Origin: Pseudooceanicola sp050897975
GTDB lineage: Bacteria > Pseudomonadota > Alphaproteobacteria > Rhodobacterales > Rhodobacteraceae
DNA length: 64,000 bases
Assembly (NCBI RefSeq): GCF_050897975.1
Contig: NZ_JBPAXY010000004.1
Span: forward strand, 372,001-436,000
Reading direction: 5' to 3'
Shown: positions 53,794 through 63,015 of the stretch, piece after piece
Position numbering within the stretch: the stretch's first letter is position 1
How the letters are laid out: each line of letters starts with the position of its first letter
Position numbers and translations under genes: made by a program
The notes under the pieces: generated by a model
The model's database searches: none
Seen by the model: the letters and a program-made list of their open reading frames with translations, nothing else
What the model was told of the DNA's origin: nothing

Positions 53794-53830
53794 GCCCCGC
53801 CGCCCGCCCGCAGGGGCAGGGGCAGTTTTT
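53794..53830 (+). terminator. Weak terminator-like element after the response regulator
   Basis: GCCCC/GGGGC arms around a long loop lead into CAGTTTTT. The stem is short, so this is a tentative call. Confidence 0.3.
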
Positions 53831-53876
53831 CCATTTTCCGATTTTCCCGGCGCCGTGCCGTGCCGTTTGCCCGGGT

Positions 53877-55268
53877 TCAGCCCAGCAGACGGCCCGGGTT
53901 CAGCACGCCGGTGGGATCCAGCGCCGCCTTCAGCCTGGTCATCAGCTGGCGTTCCTCGGCGCTGCGCACCAGCGACAGATAGGGCGCCTTGTCCTGGCCG
54001 ACGCCATGTTCGGCGGTGATTGACCCGCCCATCCGGGCCGCCAGCCCGTTGAGCGCGGCAGAGACCTCGGCCCGGGCCTGGGTCTTGACGATATAGTGCA
54101 GATTGCCGTCGCCCAGGTGGCCGTAGATATAGGGCCGCGCCTCGGGGTCGATGGCCGACAGGCGGGCGCGGGCCTCGGTCAGGAAGGCGGGCAGGGCGCG
54201 GGCGGGCAGCGACAGGTCATGCGGCACCAGCTGGCCCAGCGAGAAGGTGTACTCGACGCAGGCCTCGCGCAGCGCCCAGAACCGGTCATGCTCGCGCGCC
54301 GATTGCGAGACCACCACGTCGCGGCACAGACCGGCCTCGTAGGCCTCGATCAGCGCCGCCTCGAAGGCGTCGTCCTGAAGGATCTCGCGCATCCCCTGGA
54401 TCTCGGCCAGCACGTAAAGCCCGGCGCCCGTGGGCAGGGGCGGGTCGCAGGACATGGCGCAGGCGCCCTCGTAGACCTCGGGCCAGATCCCCTCGTAGGC
54501 GGACAGAAGCGGGCCCAGCCGGGCGCGCAGATGGCGCAGCAGGGCCTGGGCCTTGTCCACGCTGTCGACGGCACAGAGGGCCGTGACCTCCAACGTGGGG
54601 GCGGGGTGCAGGCGCAGCAGGGCGCGGGTGACCACGCCCAGGGTGCCTTCGGAGCCGATGAAGAGCTGGCGCAGATCGACCCCGGCGTTGTCCTTGTCGA
54701 GCCCCTTCATGGCGCTGACGATGGTGCCGTCGGCCAGCACCGCCTCGATGCCCGCCACCTGGGCGCGCATCATGCCGTAGCGCAGCACCCGGATGCCGCC
54801 GGCATTGGTGGCGATCATGCCGCCGATGGTGGCGCTGCCCCGCGCCCCCAGATCGACGCCAACGATCATCCCGGCCTGGGCGGCGGCCTCTTGCACCTTT
54901 TGCAGGGGCGCGCCCGCGCCGACCTCGATCTGGGCCGCCAGATCGTCGACCGGGCCCACATGGGCCATGCGCTCCAGCGACAGCACCACCTCGCCCGGAT
55001 TCACCCGGGCACCGCCCGACAGGCCGGTCAGCCCGCCCTGGACCACCACCCGGCGGTCTGCCTGATGGCACAGGTGCAGCACGGCGGCGACCCCGGAGGT
55101 ATCGGCGGGGCGCACCACCAGCTCGGGCACCGCCACCACCCGGCGGCTGGCATCGGTGGCAAAGCGCGCCGCCGTCTCGGGATCGGTCACCAGGCCAAGG
55201 TCCAGCCCGGTGTCCAGAAGCGCGGCGTAAAGCGGATCCGGCGTGGTTTCGGCCAGCGTGTCAGGCAT
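53877..55268 (-). CDS. FAD-linked oxidase (D-2-hydroxyacid dehydrogenase/GlcD-like)
   Basis: A 463-residue VAO-family flavoprotein. The FAD-binding PP-loop is VVVQGGLTGLSGGARVNPGE, followed by VGVDLGARGSATIGGMIATNAGGIRVLRYG, and the C-terminal cap has the conserved HLGDGNLHY and TAEHGVGQDK. These are marks of D-lactate/glycolate/2-hydroxyglutarate dehydrogenases. ATG at 55268 overlaps the ridA stop by 8 bases. It is the last gene of the operon beginning with the IclR gene, so a 2-hydroxy acid formed in that pathway is the likely substrate. Confidence 0.9.
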   Translation of the reverse strand: MPDTLAETTPDPLYAALLDTGLDLGLVTDPETAARFATDASRRVVAVPELVVRPADTSGVAAVLHLCHQADRRVVVQGGLTGLSGGARVNPGEVVLSLERMAHVGPVDDLAAQIEVGAGAPLQKVQEAAAQAGMIVGVDLGARGSATIGGMIATNAGGIRVLRYGMMRAQVAGIEAVLADGTIVSAMKGLDKDNAGVDLRQLFIGSEGTLGVVTRALLRLHPAPTLEVTALCAVDSVDKAQALLRHLRARLGPLLSAYEGIWPEVYEGACAMSCDPPLPTGAGLYVLAEIQGMREILQDDAFEAALIEAYEAGLCRDVVVSQSAREHDRFWALREACVEYTFSLGQLVPHDLSLPARALPAFLTEARARLSAIDPEARPYIYGHLGDGNLHYIVKTQARAEVSAALNGLAARMGGSITAEHGVGQDKAPYLSLVRSAEERQLMTRLKAALDPTGVLNPGRLLG

Positions 55269-55650
55269 CGGCCGCGCGGGGGGCGTCGGGAACGGCACAG
55301 ATCATGATCATCTCGACCTTCAGATCGGGGTTGGCCATGTTCGCCTCGAAACAGGCGCGGGCGGGCGGGGCGATATCGGCCACCCAGCCGTCCCAGACGG
55401 CGTTGAAGGCGGCGACCTCGGAAATATCCTTCAGGATGATGGCGCAGAAGAGAAGCCCTGCCTTGGTCGAACCGATCTCTTCCAGCCGCGCCTCGGCCTT
55501 GGCCAGCAGCTGCTCGGCCTGTTCGGCGGTGGTCAGGCGGCCGTCATAGGGGGCCTGGGGGGTGACGGCGAAATAGCCGGTGCCATTTGCGACCGTGGCG
55601 ATAGAGGCGCGGGCGCCGGTGCCGAAACGGGTGATGATGTCGTCGAACAT
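55261..55650 (-). CDS. ridA: RidA/YjgF-family protein
   Basis: A 129-residue Rid-family protein. It contains YFAVTPQAPYDGRLTTAEQAEQLLAKAEARLEEIGS and the closing KVEMIMICAVP strand. Canonical RidA has an Arg (R105 in bacterial numbering) that holds the carboxylate; in the corresponding ARACFEANMANPDLKVEM segment an Arg is present before the ACFE block. RidA hydrolyses reactive enamine/imine intermediates, so its presence suggests that this pathway makes one, for instance by amine or amino-acid oxidation. Confidence 0.85.
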   Translation of the reverse strand: MFDDIITRFGTGARASIATVANGTGYFAVTPQAPYDGRLTTAEQAEQLLAKAEARLEEIGSTKAGLLFCAIILKDISEVAAFNAVWDGWVADIAPPARACFEANMANPDLKVEMIMICAVPDAPRAADA

Positions 55651-55660
55651 GGGGTCTTCC

Positions 55661-56731
55661 TTACTCGGTCAGGACGAAAACGGCGTCGGGGGTCCAGGAG
55701 ACGTGGCAATCGTCGCCTTCCTTCAGGATCACCACATCGGCGCCGGGCACCCGCACGCGGATCGGCTGGGCGCCGCAATGGCCGATGACCACGGCATTGT
55801 CGCCGTAATTCACGATGGTCTCGATCGTCATCTTGGCATTGGCGCGTCCCTCTTTCGGGTCGCGCGACAGTTTCAGATGCTCGGGCCGGATCAGCAGGGT
55901 CACCTCCTGCCCGTCGCTCAGGGGCGGCTGGCCTTCGGTGGCAAAGTCCACCGCGCCCAGGATGGCACTGTCGGCGCGCCCGGCGGCGGCGTCGGTGATG
56001 GTGGCCTCGACCAGATTGCTTTCGCCGATGAAGTCGGCAACGAAGCGCGTTGCCGGGCGGTGGTAGATGTCCAGGGGCGCGGCGGCCTGTTCGATGGCCC
56101 CGTTCGAGAAGACCACGATGCGGTCCGACATCGACATGGCCTCGGTCTGGTCATGGGTGACGAAGATCGTCGTCACGCCCAGGCGCTTCTGGATGCGCTT
56201 GATCTCGATCTGCATCTGTTCGCGCAGGTTCTTGTCCAGGGCGCCCAGGGGCTCGTCCAGCAGCAGGAGGTCAGGCTCGAACACCAGGGCACGGGCCAGG
56301 GCGACGCGCTGTTGCTGGCCGCCCGACAGCTCTTTCGGCAGACGATGGGCAAAGCCCTTCAGGCCGACAAGCTCCAGCATGTCCTCGGCCTTCTTCATCC
56401 CTTCCTTCTTGCCGACCTTGCGCATTTGCAGCGGGAAATAGACGTTTTCCGCCGCGGTCTTGTGGGGGAAGAGGGCGTAGTTCTGGAAGACGATGCCGAT
56501 ATTGCGTTCCTGGGGCGCCAGATGCGACAGCGACTGGCCGTCCACGGTGATCTCGCCCTTCGTCGCATCCTCGAAGCCCGCGATCACCATCAGCGTGGTG
56601 GTCTTGCCGGATCCCGAGGGGCCGAGGAAGGTGACGAACTCGCCCTTCTCGATCCCGAGGTCGATATGCCCGAGGGCGGTGAAATTGCCGAAAGTCTTGT
56701 TGACGCCGGAGAGCTGAAGATAGGAGGTCAT
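55661..56731 (-). CDS. Spermidine/putrescine-type ABC transporter ATP-binding protein (PotA-like)
   Basis: A 356-residue ATPase with Walker A GPSGSGKTT, Q-loop FQNYALFPHKTA, signature LSGGQQQR, Walker B LLLLDEPLGALD, and a C-terminal TOBE domain (about 270-350). It belongs to the PotA/FbpC group. The permease genes lie 17 bases upstream and ridA 10 bases downstream on the same strand. Confidence 0.94.
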   Translation of the reverse strand: MTSYLQLSGVNKTFGNFTALGHIDLGIEKGEFVTFLGPSGSGKTTTLMVIAGFEDATKGEITVDGQSLSHLAPQERNIGIVFQNYALFPHKTAAENVYFPLQMRKVGKKEGMKKAEDMLELVGLKGFAHRLPKELSGGQQQRVALARALVFEPDLLLLDEPLGALDKNLREQMQIEIKRIQKRLGVTTIFVTHDQTEAMSMSDRIVVFSNGAIEQAAAPLDIYHRPATRFVADFIGESNLVEATITDAAAGRADSAILGAVDFATEGQPPLSDGQEVTLLIRPEHLKLSRDPKEGRANAKMTIETIVNYGDNAVVIGHCGAQPIRVRVPGADVVILKEGDDCHVSWTPDAVFVLTE

Positions 56732-56748
56732 GGTTTCTCCAGGGGGGC

Positions 56749-57540
56749 TTAACGTTGGGCCGTGCGGGCCGTCATCTTGCGGACGGCCTTGACGAGGGAG
56801 GGGGCGATGAGGCCGGCGAAGACGATTGCGAAGAGCAGCGTCGAGATCACCGCGATGACCGGGTCGGCCTCTTCGCGGATCGAGTCGAACATCTTGCGCG
56901 GCAGGGTTTCCGCGTTGCGGCCCGAGATGAAGATCGCGACGACGGTTTCATCGAAGGACTGGATGAAGGCGAAGAGGGCCGAGATCAGCAGGCCGGGGCG
57001 CAGGATCGGCAGGGTGATATGCATGAAGACCTGGCGCGGCGTGGCGCCAAGCGAGCGCGCGGCGCGTTCCAGCGTCCGGTCGAAGCCCTTCAGGTTGGCC
57101 GACAGCACCAGGAAGGTGATCGGCACCGACAGGCAGGTGTGCGCCAGGATCACCCCCAGCTTGGAATGCACCAGCTTCAGCTCGCCGAAGTAGGAGTAAT
57201 AGCCGATGGCCATGACGATATGGGGCACCGCCATGGGCATCATCATCATCAGGTTGGCCGCCGATTTGCCCCAGAACTTGTGCCGCACCAGGGCGAAGGT
57301 GGCGGGCACCACCAGCGCCATGGTCAGCAGGGTGTTCATCGCCGCGATGAAGACCGAGTTCCAGGTGGGCCGCAGCCAGGAGGGATCGGTGAAATAGGCC
57401 TGGTAATACTGCCAGCCCCAGCCCGGCGGCGGGAATTGCAGCGAGGCGGCGGTCGAGAAGGACATCGGCACGACGATGACCAGCGGTGCTGCGATGAAGA
57501 CGACAACGGCAATGCCGATCCAGCGGATGAAGGTATTCAT
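56749..57540 (-). CDS. Spermidine/putrescine-type ABC transporter permease (PotC-like)
   Basis: A 263-residue six-helix permease. PLVIVVPMSFSTAASLQFPPPGWGWQYYQAYFTDPSW is the usual first periplasmic region, and the coupling loop is TLERAARSLGATPRQVFMHITLPILRPG. It pairs with the PotB-like protein encoded 10 bases upstream. Confidence 0.93.
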   Translation of the reverse strand: MNTFIRWIGIAVVVFIAAPLVIVVPMSFSTAASLQFPPPGWGWQYYQAYFTDPSWLRPTWNSVFIAAMNTLLTMALVVPATFALVRHKFWGKSAANLMMMMPMAVPHIVMAIGYYSYFGELKLVHSKLGVILAHTCLSVPITFLVLSANLKGFDRTLERAARSLGATPRQVFMHITLPILRPGLLISALFAFIQSFDETVVAIFISGRNAETLPRKMFDSIREEADPVIAVISTLLFAIVFAGLIAPSLVKAVRKMTARTAQR

Positions 57541-57550
57541 GGTCGCGTCC

Positions 57551-58399
57551 TTATCCGTAAAGTTTGTCGAGGCCGAAGCGGCGGTGATAGATGCCCAGAA
57601 TGATCAGCGTCACCAGCAGCAGGACAATGGCCATGGCCGAGCCCAGGCCGAAGGCCAGGAACTGTTCGATCTGGTTGCCGATCAGGCCCGCGGCCATCTG
57701 TTCACGCGGCGAGCCCAGCAGGACGGGCGTCACGTAGAAGCCCAGGCAGATGACGAAGACCAGGACCGAGCCATTGGCGATGCCCGGTGCCGTCAGCGGC
57801 AGGTAGACATGGCGGAACAGCGACCGCCCATAGGCCCCCATGCTTTCCGCCGAGCGGATCAGCGAGGGGTCGATCTTCTGCATCACCGTGTAGATGTTCA
57901 TGATCATGTAGGGCGCCAGGATATGCACCATGGCCAGGGTCGAGCTGAACCGGGTGAAAAGCAGCGGCGGCGGATCCTGGATGCCCAGGGTGTGCATCAG
58001 CCAGATGACGGGGCCGTTGTTGCCCAGCAGGACCATCCAGGCATAGGTGCGCACCAGGAACGAGGTCCAGAAGCTCATGGTGATCAACAGCAGGATGCCC
58101 ATGGCCGCGCGTTTGCTGACCGTCGACATCAGGTAGGCCAGCGGATAGCCGACCAGCAGACAGCAGACCGTCACCAGAAGGGCGGTGCCGAAGGTGTTGA
58201 GGAAGACCTTGCGGTACAAAGAGCCGGTCAGCACCTTCTCGTAATTGGCCAGGCCCGGGCGCGGTTCGGTGACCGACATGATCGCCACCTCGGCCAGCGG
58301 CACGAGGAAGAACAGCGCCAGGTAGATGGCCAGCGGCGCCAGCAGCAGCCAGGGCCAGATATTCTGCCGGTCTGGCAGGGTCGAAAGCTTGAACCCCAT
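57551..58399 (-). CDS. Spermidine/putrescine-type ABC transporter permease (PotB-like)
   Basis: A 282-residue permease of PotB type, with LAIYLALFFLVPLAEVAIMSV at helix one and the EAA-type loop SLIRSAESMGAYGRSLFRHVYLPLTAPG. The open frame starts at 58459, but ATG at 58399 with GGAGAC upstream gives the proper N terminus. Confidence 0.93.
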   Translation of the reverse strand: MGFKLSTLPDRQNIWPWLLLAPLAIYLALFFLVPLAEVAIMSVTEPRPGLANYEKVLTGSLYRKVFLNTFGTALLVTVCCLLVGYPLAYLMSTVSKRAAMGILLLITMSFWTSFLVRTYAWMVLLGNNGPVIWLMHTLGIQDPPPLLFTRFSSTLAMVHILAPYMIMNIYTVMQKIDPSLIRSAESMGAYGRSLFRHVYLPLTAPGIANGSVLVFVICLGFYVTPVLLGSPREQMAAGLIGNQIEQFLAFGLGSAMAIVLLLVTLIILGIYHRRFGLDKLYG

Positions 58400-58464
58400 G
58401 GGATGTCTCCCTTCGTGATGCGGAAAGTCGGGCGCGGCCTCTGGGACAGGGCGCGGCACAAGGT

Positions 58465-58523
58465 GGGGCGGCCCTGGCGGAGGCCGCCCCCTGGGGGACG
58501 CGCGACGGGGGAGAGCGTCGCGC
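58465..58523 (-). terminator. Two consecutive hairpins between the receptor and PotB-like genes
   Basis: GGGGCGGCC/GGCCGCCCC (58465-58490) and GCGCGACG/CGTCGCGC (58500-58523), each a perfect stem with an eight-base loop, fill the 143-base gap after the receptor stop. Neither has a U-tract. This repeats the receptor-hairpin-permease layout seen elsewhere in the window. Confidence 0.65.
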
Positions 58524-58542
58524 GGCCGTCACTGAGGCCGGA

Positions 58543-59598
58543 TCAGGAGGCCAGCCATTCGTCGAAGCGCATCGCCACTTCCTGCGGATCGCCACCCCAG
58601 TTCAGCATGTCCTGGGCGAAGGTCAGCTCGGCATTGCCGGGCGCCGTGGGCATCCGCGGCTTGGCCGCGTCGGGGATGAAGGCATCGGCGGCGGGGTTCA
58701 GCGCGCCATAGTTCGCCTGGCTGACGAAACCGGCCAGCGGTTCGGCAGAAGTGGCGAATTCGACGAACATCTTGGCCGCTTCCATGTTGGGGGTCTCTTT
58801 CGCGACCACCCAATAGGCATTGTCCAGCTCGGCCTGGTTCCAGGTGAAATCGACCGGGGCGCCGGCGTCGGCGGCTTCGAAATAGCGGCCATGCCAGATG
58901 CCGATCATGTCGACCTCGCCGTCGCGCAGGATCTGCGTCGACTGGGCGCCGCCGGTCCACCAGACGCGGATATGCTCCTTGATCTCGTCCAGCTTGGCAA
59001 AGGCGCGGTCGATGTCCAGCGGATAGAGATCCTCGGGCGCCACGCCATCGGCCAGCAGGGCCAGGGGCAGCACGCGGGCGGGGTAGCGTTGCAGCGAGCG
59101 ACCGCCGGGGAAGCGTTCGACATCCCAGAAGTCGGCCCAGCTTTGCGGGGTCTCTTCCCAGCCCTTGTCGGTGCGCCAGGCCATCATGGTGGCGAAGGCG
59201 TGGCTGCCGACACCGTTCTGGAACAGGCCGCCCGGATAGGGTTCTTCGATCGGCTCCAGCAGGCCCGCGTTATTGGCGGCCACGATGTCGCCACCGCCCA
59301 GGGTGGTCACGTCGAATTCGTAGACGCCGGTGCGGACCTGGGCGGCCAGCTTGGCGAAGGACACCGGCGAGACGGTGTTGATGGCAATGCCGGTGGCGGC
59401 GGTGAAGGGCTCGAACAGGTTCGCCGTGGCCGCTTCCAGCCAGGGGCCACCCCAGGAGTTGATATACAGTTCTTTCGACTGCGCCCGCCCGATCGAGGGG
59501 GCGGCCAGGGCAGTGGCACCGGCCAGCGCGGCAGAGCCTTGCAGGAACAGGCGGCGCGAGGGGCGTATCAGTTTGGATTTCTTGGTCGTAATGGTCAT
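58543..59598 (-). CDS. Spermidine/putrescine-type ABC transporter substrate-binding protein, Tat-exported
   Basis: A 351-residue PotD/Fbp-type receptor. The N terminus has a twin-arginine signal (RPSRRLFLQGSAALAGATAL, cleavage near GRAQSKEL), so it is exported folded. Typical marks are LYINSWGGPWLEAATANLFEPFTAATG and FDVTTLGGGDIVAANNAGLLEPI. Cluster-D receptors of this kind bind polyamines, amino-acid derivatives, opines or phosphonates. Start ATG at 59598; the M19 gene lies 8 bases upstream. Confidence 0.92.
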   Translation of the reverse strand: MTITTKKSKLIRPSRRLFLQGSAALAGATALAAPSIGRAQSKELYINSWGGPWLEAATANLFEPFTAATGIAINTVSPVSFAKLAAQVRTGVYEFDVTTLGGGDIVAANNAGLLEPIEEPYPGGLFQNGVGSHAFATMMAWRTDKGWEETPQSWADFWDVERFPGGRSLQRYPARVLPLALLADGVAPEDLYPLDIDRAFAKLDEIKEHIRVWWTGGAQSTQILRDGEVDMIGIWHGRYFEAADAGAPVDFTWNQAELDNAYWVVAKETPNMEAAKMFVEFATSAEPLAGFVSQANYGALNPAADAFIPDAAKPRMPTAPGNAELTFAQDMLNWGGDPQEVAMRFDEWLAS

Positions 59599-59606
59599 GG
59601 AAACTC

Positions 59607-60608
59607 TCAACTGTTGGAGGTGGGGAAGGTTTCGCCGTAAAGACGAAGCCAGTTGCCGTGGGTGATTTTTGCGACCTCTTCTTCAGAGAAGCCCACGTTG
59701 CGGAGGCCGTTTGGGATGACCGCCATGTCTTCCAGATCCTGGAACCAGTCCGGCGGCGGTGCCTTGCCCGGACGGGCGGCCGAGGCCGCGCCGTAGTCGA
59801 CGCCACGGGTCCAGCGACCCATGCGCATCCAGGCGTAATCGGGGGCGGTAAAGTTGTGGCTACGGTCGGTGCCGATGGCCACGCTGTCGATGCCGGCGAT
59901 ATCCACGGTCCGGGCCACCATCTCGCACCACTGCTCGATGGGGCCGGAGTAGTAGTCGCCGGTGATGTTGCGGTACGCGGCGCAGCCGATCACGCCGCCG
60001 GTTTCCTTCAGCGCGCGCAGCACGTCGTCGGTCTTGTTGCGCTTGTGCGCGAACAGGCTGTCGGCATTGGCATGGGTCACCGCGATGGGTTTCTCGGACG
60101 CCTCGATGGCCTGAAGGGTCGAGAGGTTCCCCACGTGGGAGCAATCCACCAGGATCCCCGCGCGGTTCATTTCCTTGATGACCTCTTTGCCATAGCGCGC
60201 CAGGCCCGAATCCTCGGCCTCGTAACAGCTGCCCGCCAACTCGTTCTGGTTGTTGTAGGTCAGCTGCACCACGCGCACGCCCAGCTCGGCCCACATCTCG
60301 ACCAGGCGGATGCGGCCTTCGAAGAGGTTCGAGTTCTGGTAGCCCAGGATCGCGGCCACCTTGCCCTCGGCGGCGGCCTTTTCGATATCGGCGGGGGTAT
60401 AGGCGAAGGCGGCGACGTCGTCATTCTCGCGGATCAGGTCGCGCCAGCGGCCTAAGGAGTCGAGGCTTTCCAGCGTGCCTTCCCAGAAGCCGCAGGTCAC
60501 CACGACGCCATGCACCTTGGCTGCCTTCAGCCGGACGAAGCTGTCACGGTCGAAATGGCCGCATTGCAGCCCGTCGATGATCATGTCGGGGGTCATGGGG
60601 GCGGTCAT
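59607..60608 (-). CDS. Membrane-dipeptidase (M19) family protein with altered metal ligands
   Basis: A 333-residue TIM-barrel protein of the renal dipeptidase family. H158 (LVDCSHVG), H179 (VTHAN) and D248 (IGTDRS) match the second metal histidines and catalytic Asp. However, the N-terminal HxD of canonical enzymes is replaced by DGLQ (12-15), and the bridging Glu (usually in GxEGG) appears as Gln91 in ILGYQNSN. It may therefore bind one metal or catalyse another hydrolysis. No signal peptide is seen, so it is cytoplasmic. The start overlaps the upstream unknown gene as ATGA. The substrate is presumably the compound brought in by the downstream importer. Confidence 0.85.
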   Translation of the reverse strand: MTAPMTPDMIIDGLQCGHFDRDSFVRLKAAKVHGVVVTCGFWEGTLESLDSLGRWRDLIRENDDVAAFAYTPADIEKAAAEGKVAAILGYQNSNLFEGRIRLVEMWAELGVRVVQLTYNNQNELAGSCYEAEDSGLARYGKEVIKEMNRAGILVDCSHVGNLSTLQAIEASEKPIAVTHANADSLFAHKRNKTDDVLRALKETGGVIGCAAYRNITGDYYSGPIEQWCEMVARTVDIAGIDSVAIGTDRSHNFTAPDYAWMRMGRWTRGVDYGAASAARPGKAPPPDWFQDLEDMAVIPNGLRNVGFSEEEVAKITHGNWLRLYGETFPTSNS

Positions 60609-61294
60609 TGGGTGGCTTCCTGGGTCTTGAGGCCGATCGAATTGATGAAATTCGGATCGGTGTCGTCGTCATTGTCGGTGCGGCCGATGATCTGGCCATC
60701 CTCGGTCACGATGTTCACGCCCGCATGGCGGCGCGACACGACCGAGTCCGGTGTCAGCGCGGTTTGCGCCAGCTCGTAGATGCGCCACCACTGCGCCGCC
60801 TCGATGGTGCAGCCGTCCTGAAGGACCTGCGCCAGCACCGGATCGGCGGCGGGGATGCGGGTGGCGGTCAGGACATTGCCCGCCAGTTCCATCTTCAGCC
60901 CGCGCCGCGCGCCCAGGGCGCTGGCCACGGCCAGTTCCTCGGGATCGGTCACATCGGTGACGGTGATCCGGGCGCTGTCCTGCTGGGCCAGGGCCAGTTC
61001 GGCCAGGTCCAGCACCGAGGGCAGGGTGATCCAGGCGTGCTGCCCGCCCGCGTCCAGCGCCAGGGCCTCACCCGTGTCGGACATCAGTTTCAGCCGGTGC
61101 GGATTGGCGGGCATCAGCGCGGGCAGGCGCGCCTCGAACAGGGGGAAACCGCCCAGGCCCAGGGCCTGGGAATACATCACCACATCGGTGATCATCAGCG
61201 CGAAGCCCTTGGGCAGATCGGTCAGCGACCAGATCCGTTCGCTCATCAGCCGCATCTCGCGCGGCATCACGCGCAGGGTCTGGGTCTCGGTCAT
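60605..61294 (-). CDS. Protein of unknown function (229 residues)
   Basis: I do not recognise this protein with confidence. It has 229 residues, no signal peptide or membrane segment, and is Ala/Leu-rich with RIWSLTDLPKGFALMITDVVMYSQALGLGG near the start and ALTPDSVVSRRHAG then GRTDNDDD near the end. The closing pattern faintly recalls DUF3726 proteins of marine alphaproteobacteria, but only from memory. It overlaps both neighbours as ATGA, so its stoichiometry with the 574-residue protein and the M19 enzyme is probably fixed. It may be a subunit, partner or chaperone of one of them. Confidence 0.8.
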   Translation of the reverse strand: MTETQTLRVMPREMRLMSERIWSLTDLPKGFALMITDVVMYSQALGLGGFPLFEARLPALMPANPHRLKLMSDTGEALALDAGGQHAWITLPSVLDLAELALAQQDSARITVTDVTDPEELAVASALGARRGLKMELAGNVLTATRIPAADPVLAQVLQDGCTIEAAQWWRIYELAQTALTPDSVVSRRHAGVNIVTEDGQIIGRTDNDDDTDPNFINSIGLKTQEATQ

Positions 61295-63015
61295 TGGCGG
61301 GGCTCCTCGGGGTAGAACCAGTCGCTGGCCTCACCGGCGGCAATGGCCGCACGGGTGGGCGCACCGTGGTAGAGCACGCCGCGCAGGTTGCGTTGCAGGT
61401 AGTCGCGGGTCTTGTCGATGCCGTGCAGGGCGACGTTCATCAGCCGCACCAGGTCGATCGGCACGAAAGAGCCTGCGTTGATATTGGCGTGCGGCGTGTG
61501 GAAATGGCGCCCCGACAGGCTTTGCGCCCGGGCCACCATCAGCCGGTGTTCGGGGTGCGACAGCAGGAAATGCGCCATCGGGGTCTCGGCGGCGACGCCA
61601 CCCAGATCCGCGTGCAGCTGTTGCAGCTGGCCGGGGATGTCCAGGCCCAGTTCGCGCGCCTCGGGGATCTCGTCGCGCAGGCCGCGCCGGGGCTCCTCGG
61701 CGGTTTCGGACTTGTACCAGACGTAGTCCTGGGCGTCGGAGGCCCCCATGTCCATGGCCAGGGCCCAGTCGTATTCGTCTTCCAGCAGATCGCGCAGGGC
61801 GCCCGCGGTCATGGTGGCGGTCACCTCCATCTCGTCGGCGCCTGCCACGGTGGTGGCCAGGGCGTCGGCCTCTTCGGGCACCAGCTCCATGATCAGTGAC
61901 AGGAAGGTCTCGTAGCTTTCGGGCGCCAGGGTGGCCTCGGCGCGGCGGGCCAGCACGTCCAGCGGGTAGGCCTCGGCCTTGCCGTCCAGGGTGCCCGCGT
62001 CGCGCAACTCTTCCAGGGCGGGGATCAGCCCCGCGATCTCTTCGGCGACGGTGGCCGAGGCGGTGAAGGTCTCGTACATCATCCGGTCCTGGGCGCGGAA
62101 GGTCTGCGCCCGGCGGATCAGCGCGATCAGGCGGGCGATGCGCGCGTCCCCCTGGCCCAGCTCCAGCGCCAGCGCGGCGGCGATGGCGGTTTCGCGGGCG
62201 CTCAGCCAGCTGTCCAGCAGGCGGGGGTGCTTCTGGATGAAGAAGATCAGACCCAGGGCCGAGCCGTTGCCCACCCCCAGATAGCTGCGCAGCGCCGGAT
62301 CCAGCGTCACCGCCTTGTCCGAGCGCAGGCGGGCCAGATGTTCCACCAGATCGCAGGCCAGTTCGCGCATCAGATAGGCCAGCAGCAACTGCGCCTCTAG
62401 CATCCCGCCCAGATCGTGGGCCTCGGTGTTGATCGAGGGGAAGGACCGGGTGCCGAAGGTGCCGTTGCCGTCCAGCCCGGTGTTGCGCATCAGGTAGCAG
62501 ACGCTGTTCAGATCCTCGACCGAAGGCTGGCGCCCGTCGGCCAGGGCCTCCAGCACCGTCTCGAAGACCCGCATCGAGCGGTTCGAACGGCACCAGACCA
62601 GGGCGTTCTCGCTGGCCCGGCCCCGGTAGAGCTTGGGCAGTTCCTCGCGGGCGCTTTCGATGGCCTCTGCGGTGGCGGGGCCCTCGTTCAGGGTGCCCAT
62701 CATGTCCCAGGCGCGGCCGATGATGCGGCCCGTGCGGCCCTCGCGTTTCGGCGTCAGCGAAAAGGCGATGAAGCTGAAGTCCTGCCGGGGCGTCTTGATC
62801 GAATAGACGATGGTGCCGCGCGCCTCGGCGTCGACGTCGAACCGCTCGGTGGTGATCTGCCAGCGTTCGCGGATCATGCGGTTCATCATCGCCCGGGTGC
62901 CAGACAGGCGCGAGGGCTGCATGGCGGCCAGCCGCTCGGGTTTCATCAACCCGCGCCAGTCGCGCAGGCCGGGACGCCCCTGGGCGTCGTGGGTATGAAG
63001 GGACGGGCGCGTCAC
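61291..63015 (-). CDS. Large protein of unknown function (574 residues)
   Basis: I do not recognise a domain here. The 574-residue product has no signal peptide and no clear transmembrane helix. Distinct segments are RWQITTERFDVDAEARGTIVYSI, YLMRNTGLDGNGTFGTRSF, LRSYLGVGNGSALGLIFFIQKHPRLLDSW (quoted in part), and a C-terminal HFHTPHANINAGSFVPIDLVRLMN. The Gly-rich GVGNGSALGL could be a nucleotide or ligand loop, and the Tyr/His pairs near the C terminus could be catalytic, but neither is established. It is the first structural gene after the IclR regulator, overlapping it and the next gene as ATGA. Confidence 0.85.
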   Translation of the reverse strand: MTRPSLHTHDAQGRPGLRDWRGLMKPERLAAMQPSRLSGTRAMMNRMIRERWQITTERFDVDAEARGTIVYSIKTPRQDFSFIAFSLTPKREGRTGRIIGRAWDMMGTLNEGPATAEAIESAREELPKLYRGRASENALVWCRSNRSMRVFETVLEALADGRQPSVEDLNSVCYLMRNTGLDGNGTFGTRSFPSINTEAHDLGGMLEAQLLLAYLMRELACDLVEHLARLRSDKAVTLDPALRSYLGVGNGSALGLIFFIQKHPRLLDSWLSARETAIAAALALELGQGDARIARLIALIRRAQTFRAQDRMMYETFTASATVAEEIAGLIPALEELRDAGTLDGKAEAYPLDVLARRAEATLAPESYETFLSLIMELVPEEADALATTVAGADEMEVTATMTAGALRDLLEDEYDWALAMDMGASDAQDYVWYKSETAEEPRRGLRDEIPEARELGLDIPGQLQQLHADLGGVAAETPMAHFLLSHPEHRLMVARAQSLSGRHFHTPHANINAGSFVPIDLVRLMNVALHGIDKTRDYLQRNLRGVLYHGAPTRAAIAAGEASDWFYPEEPRQ

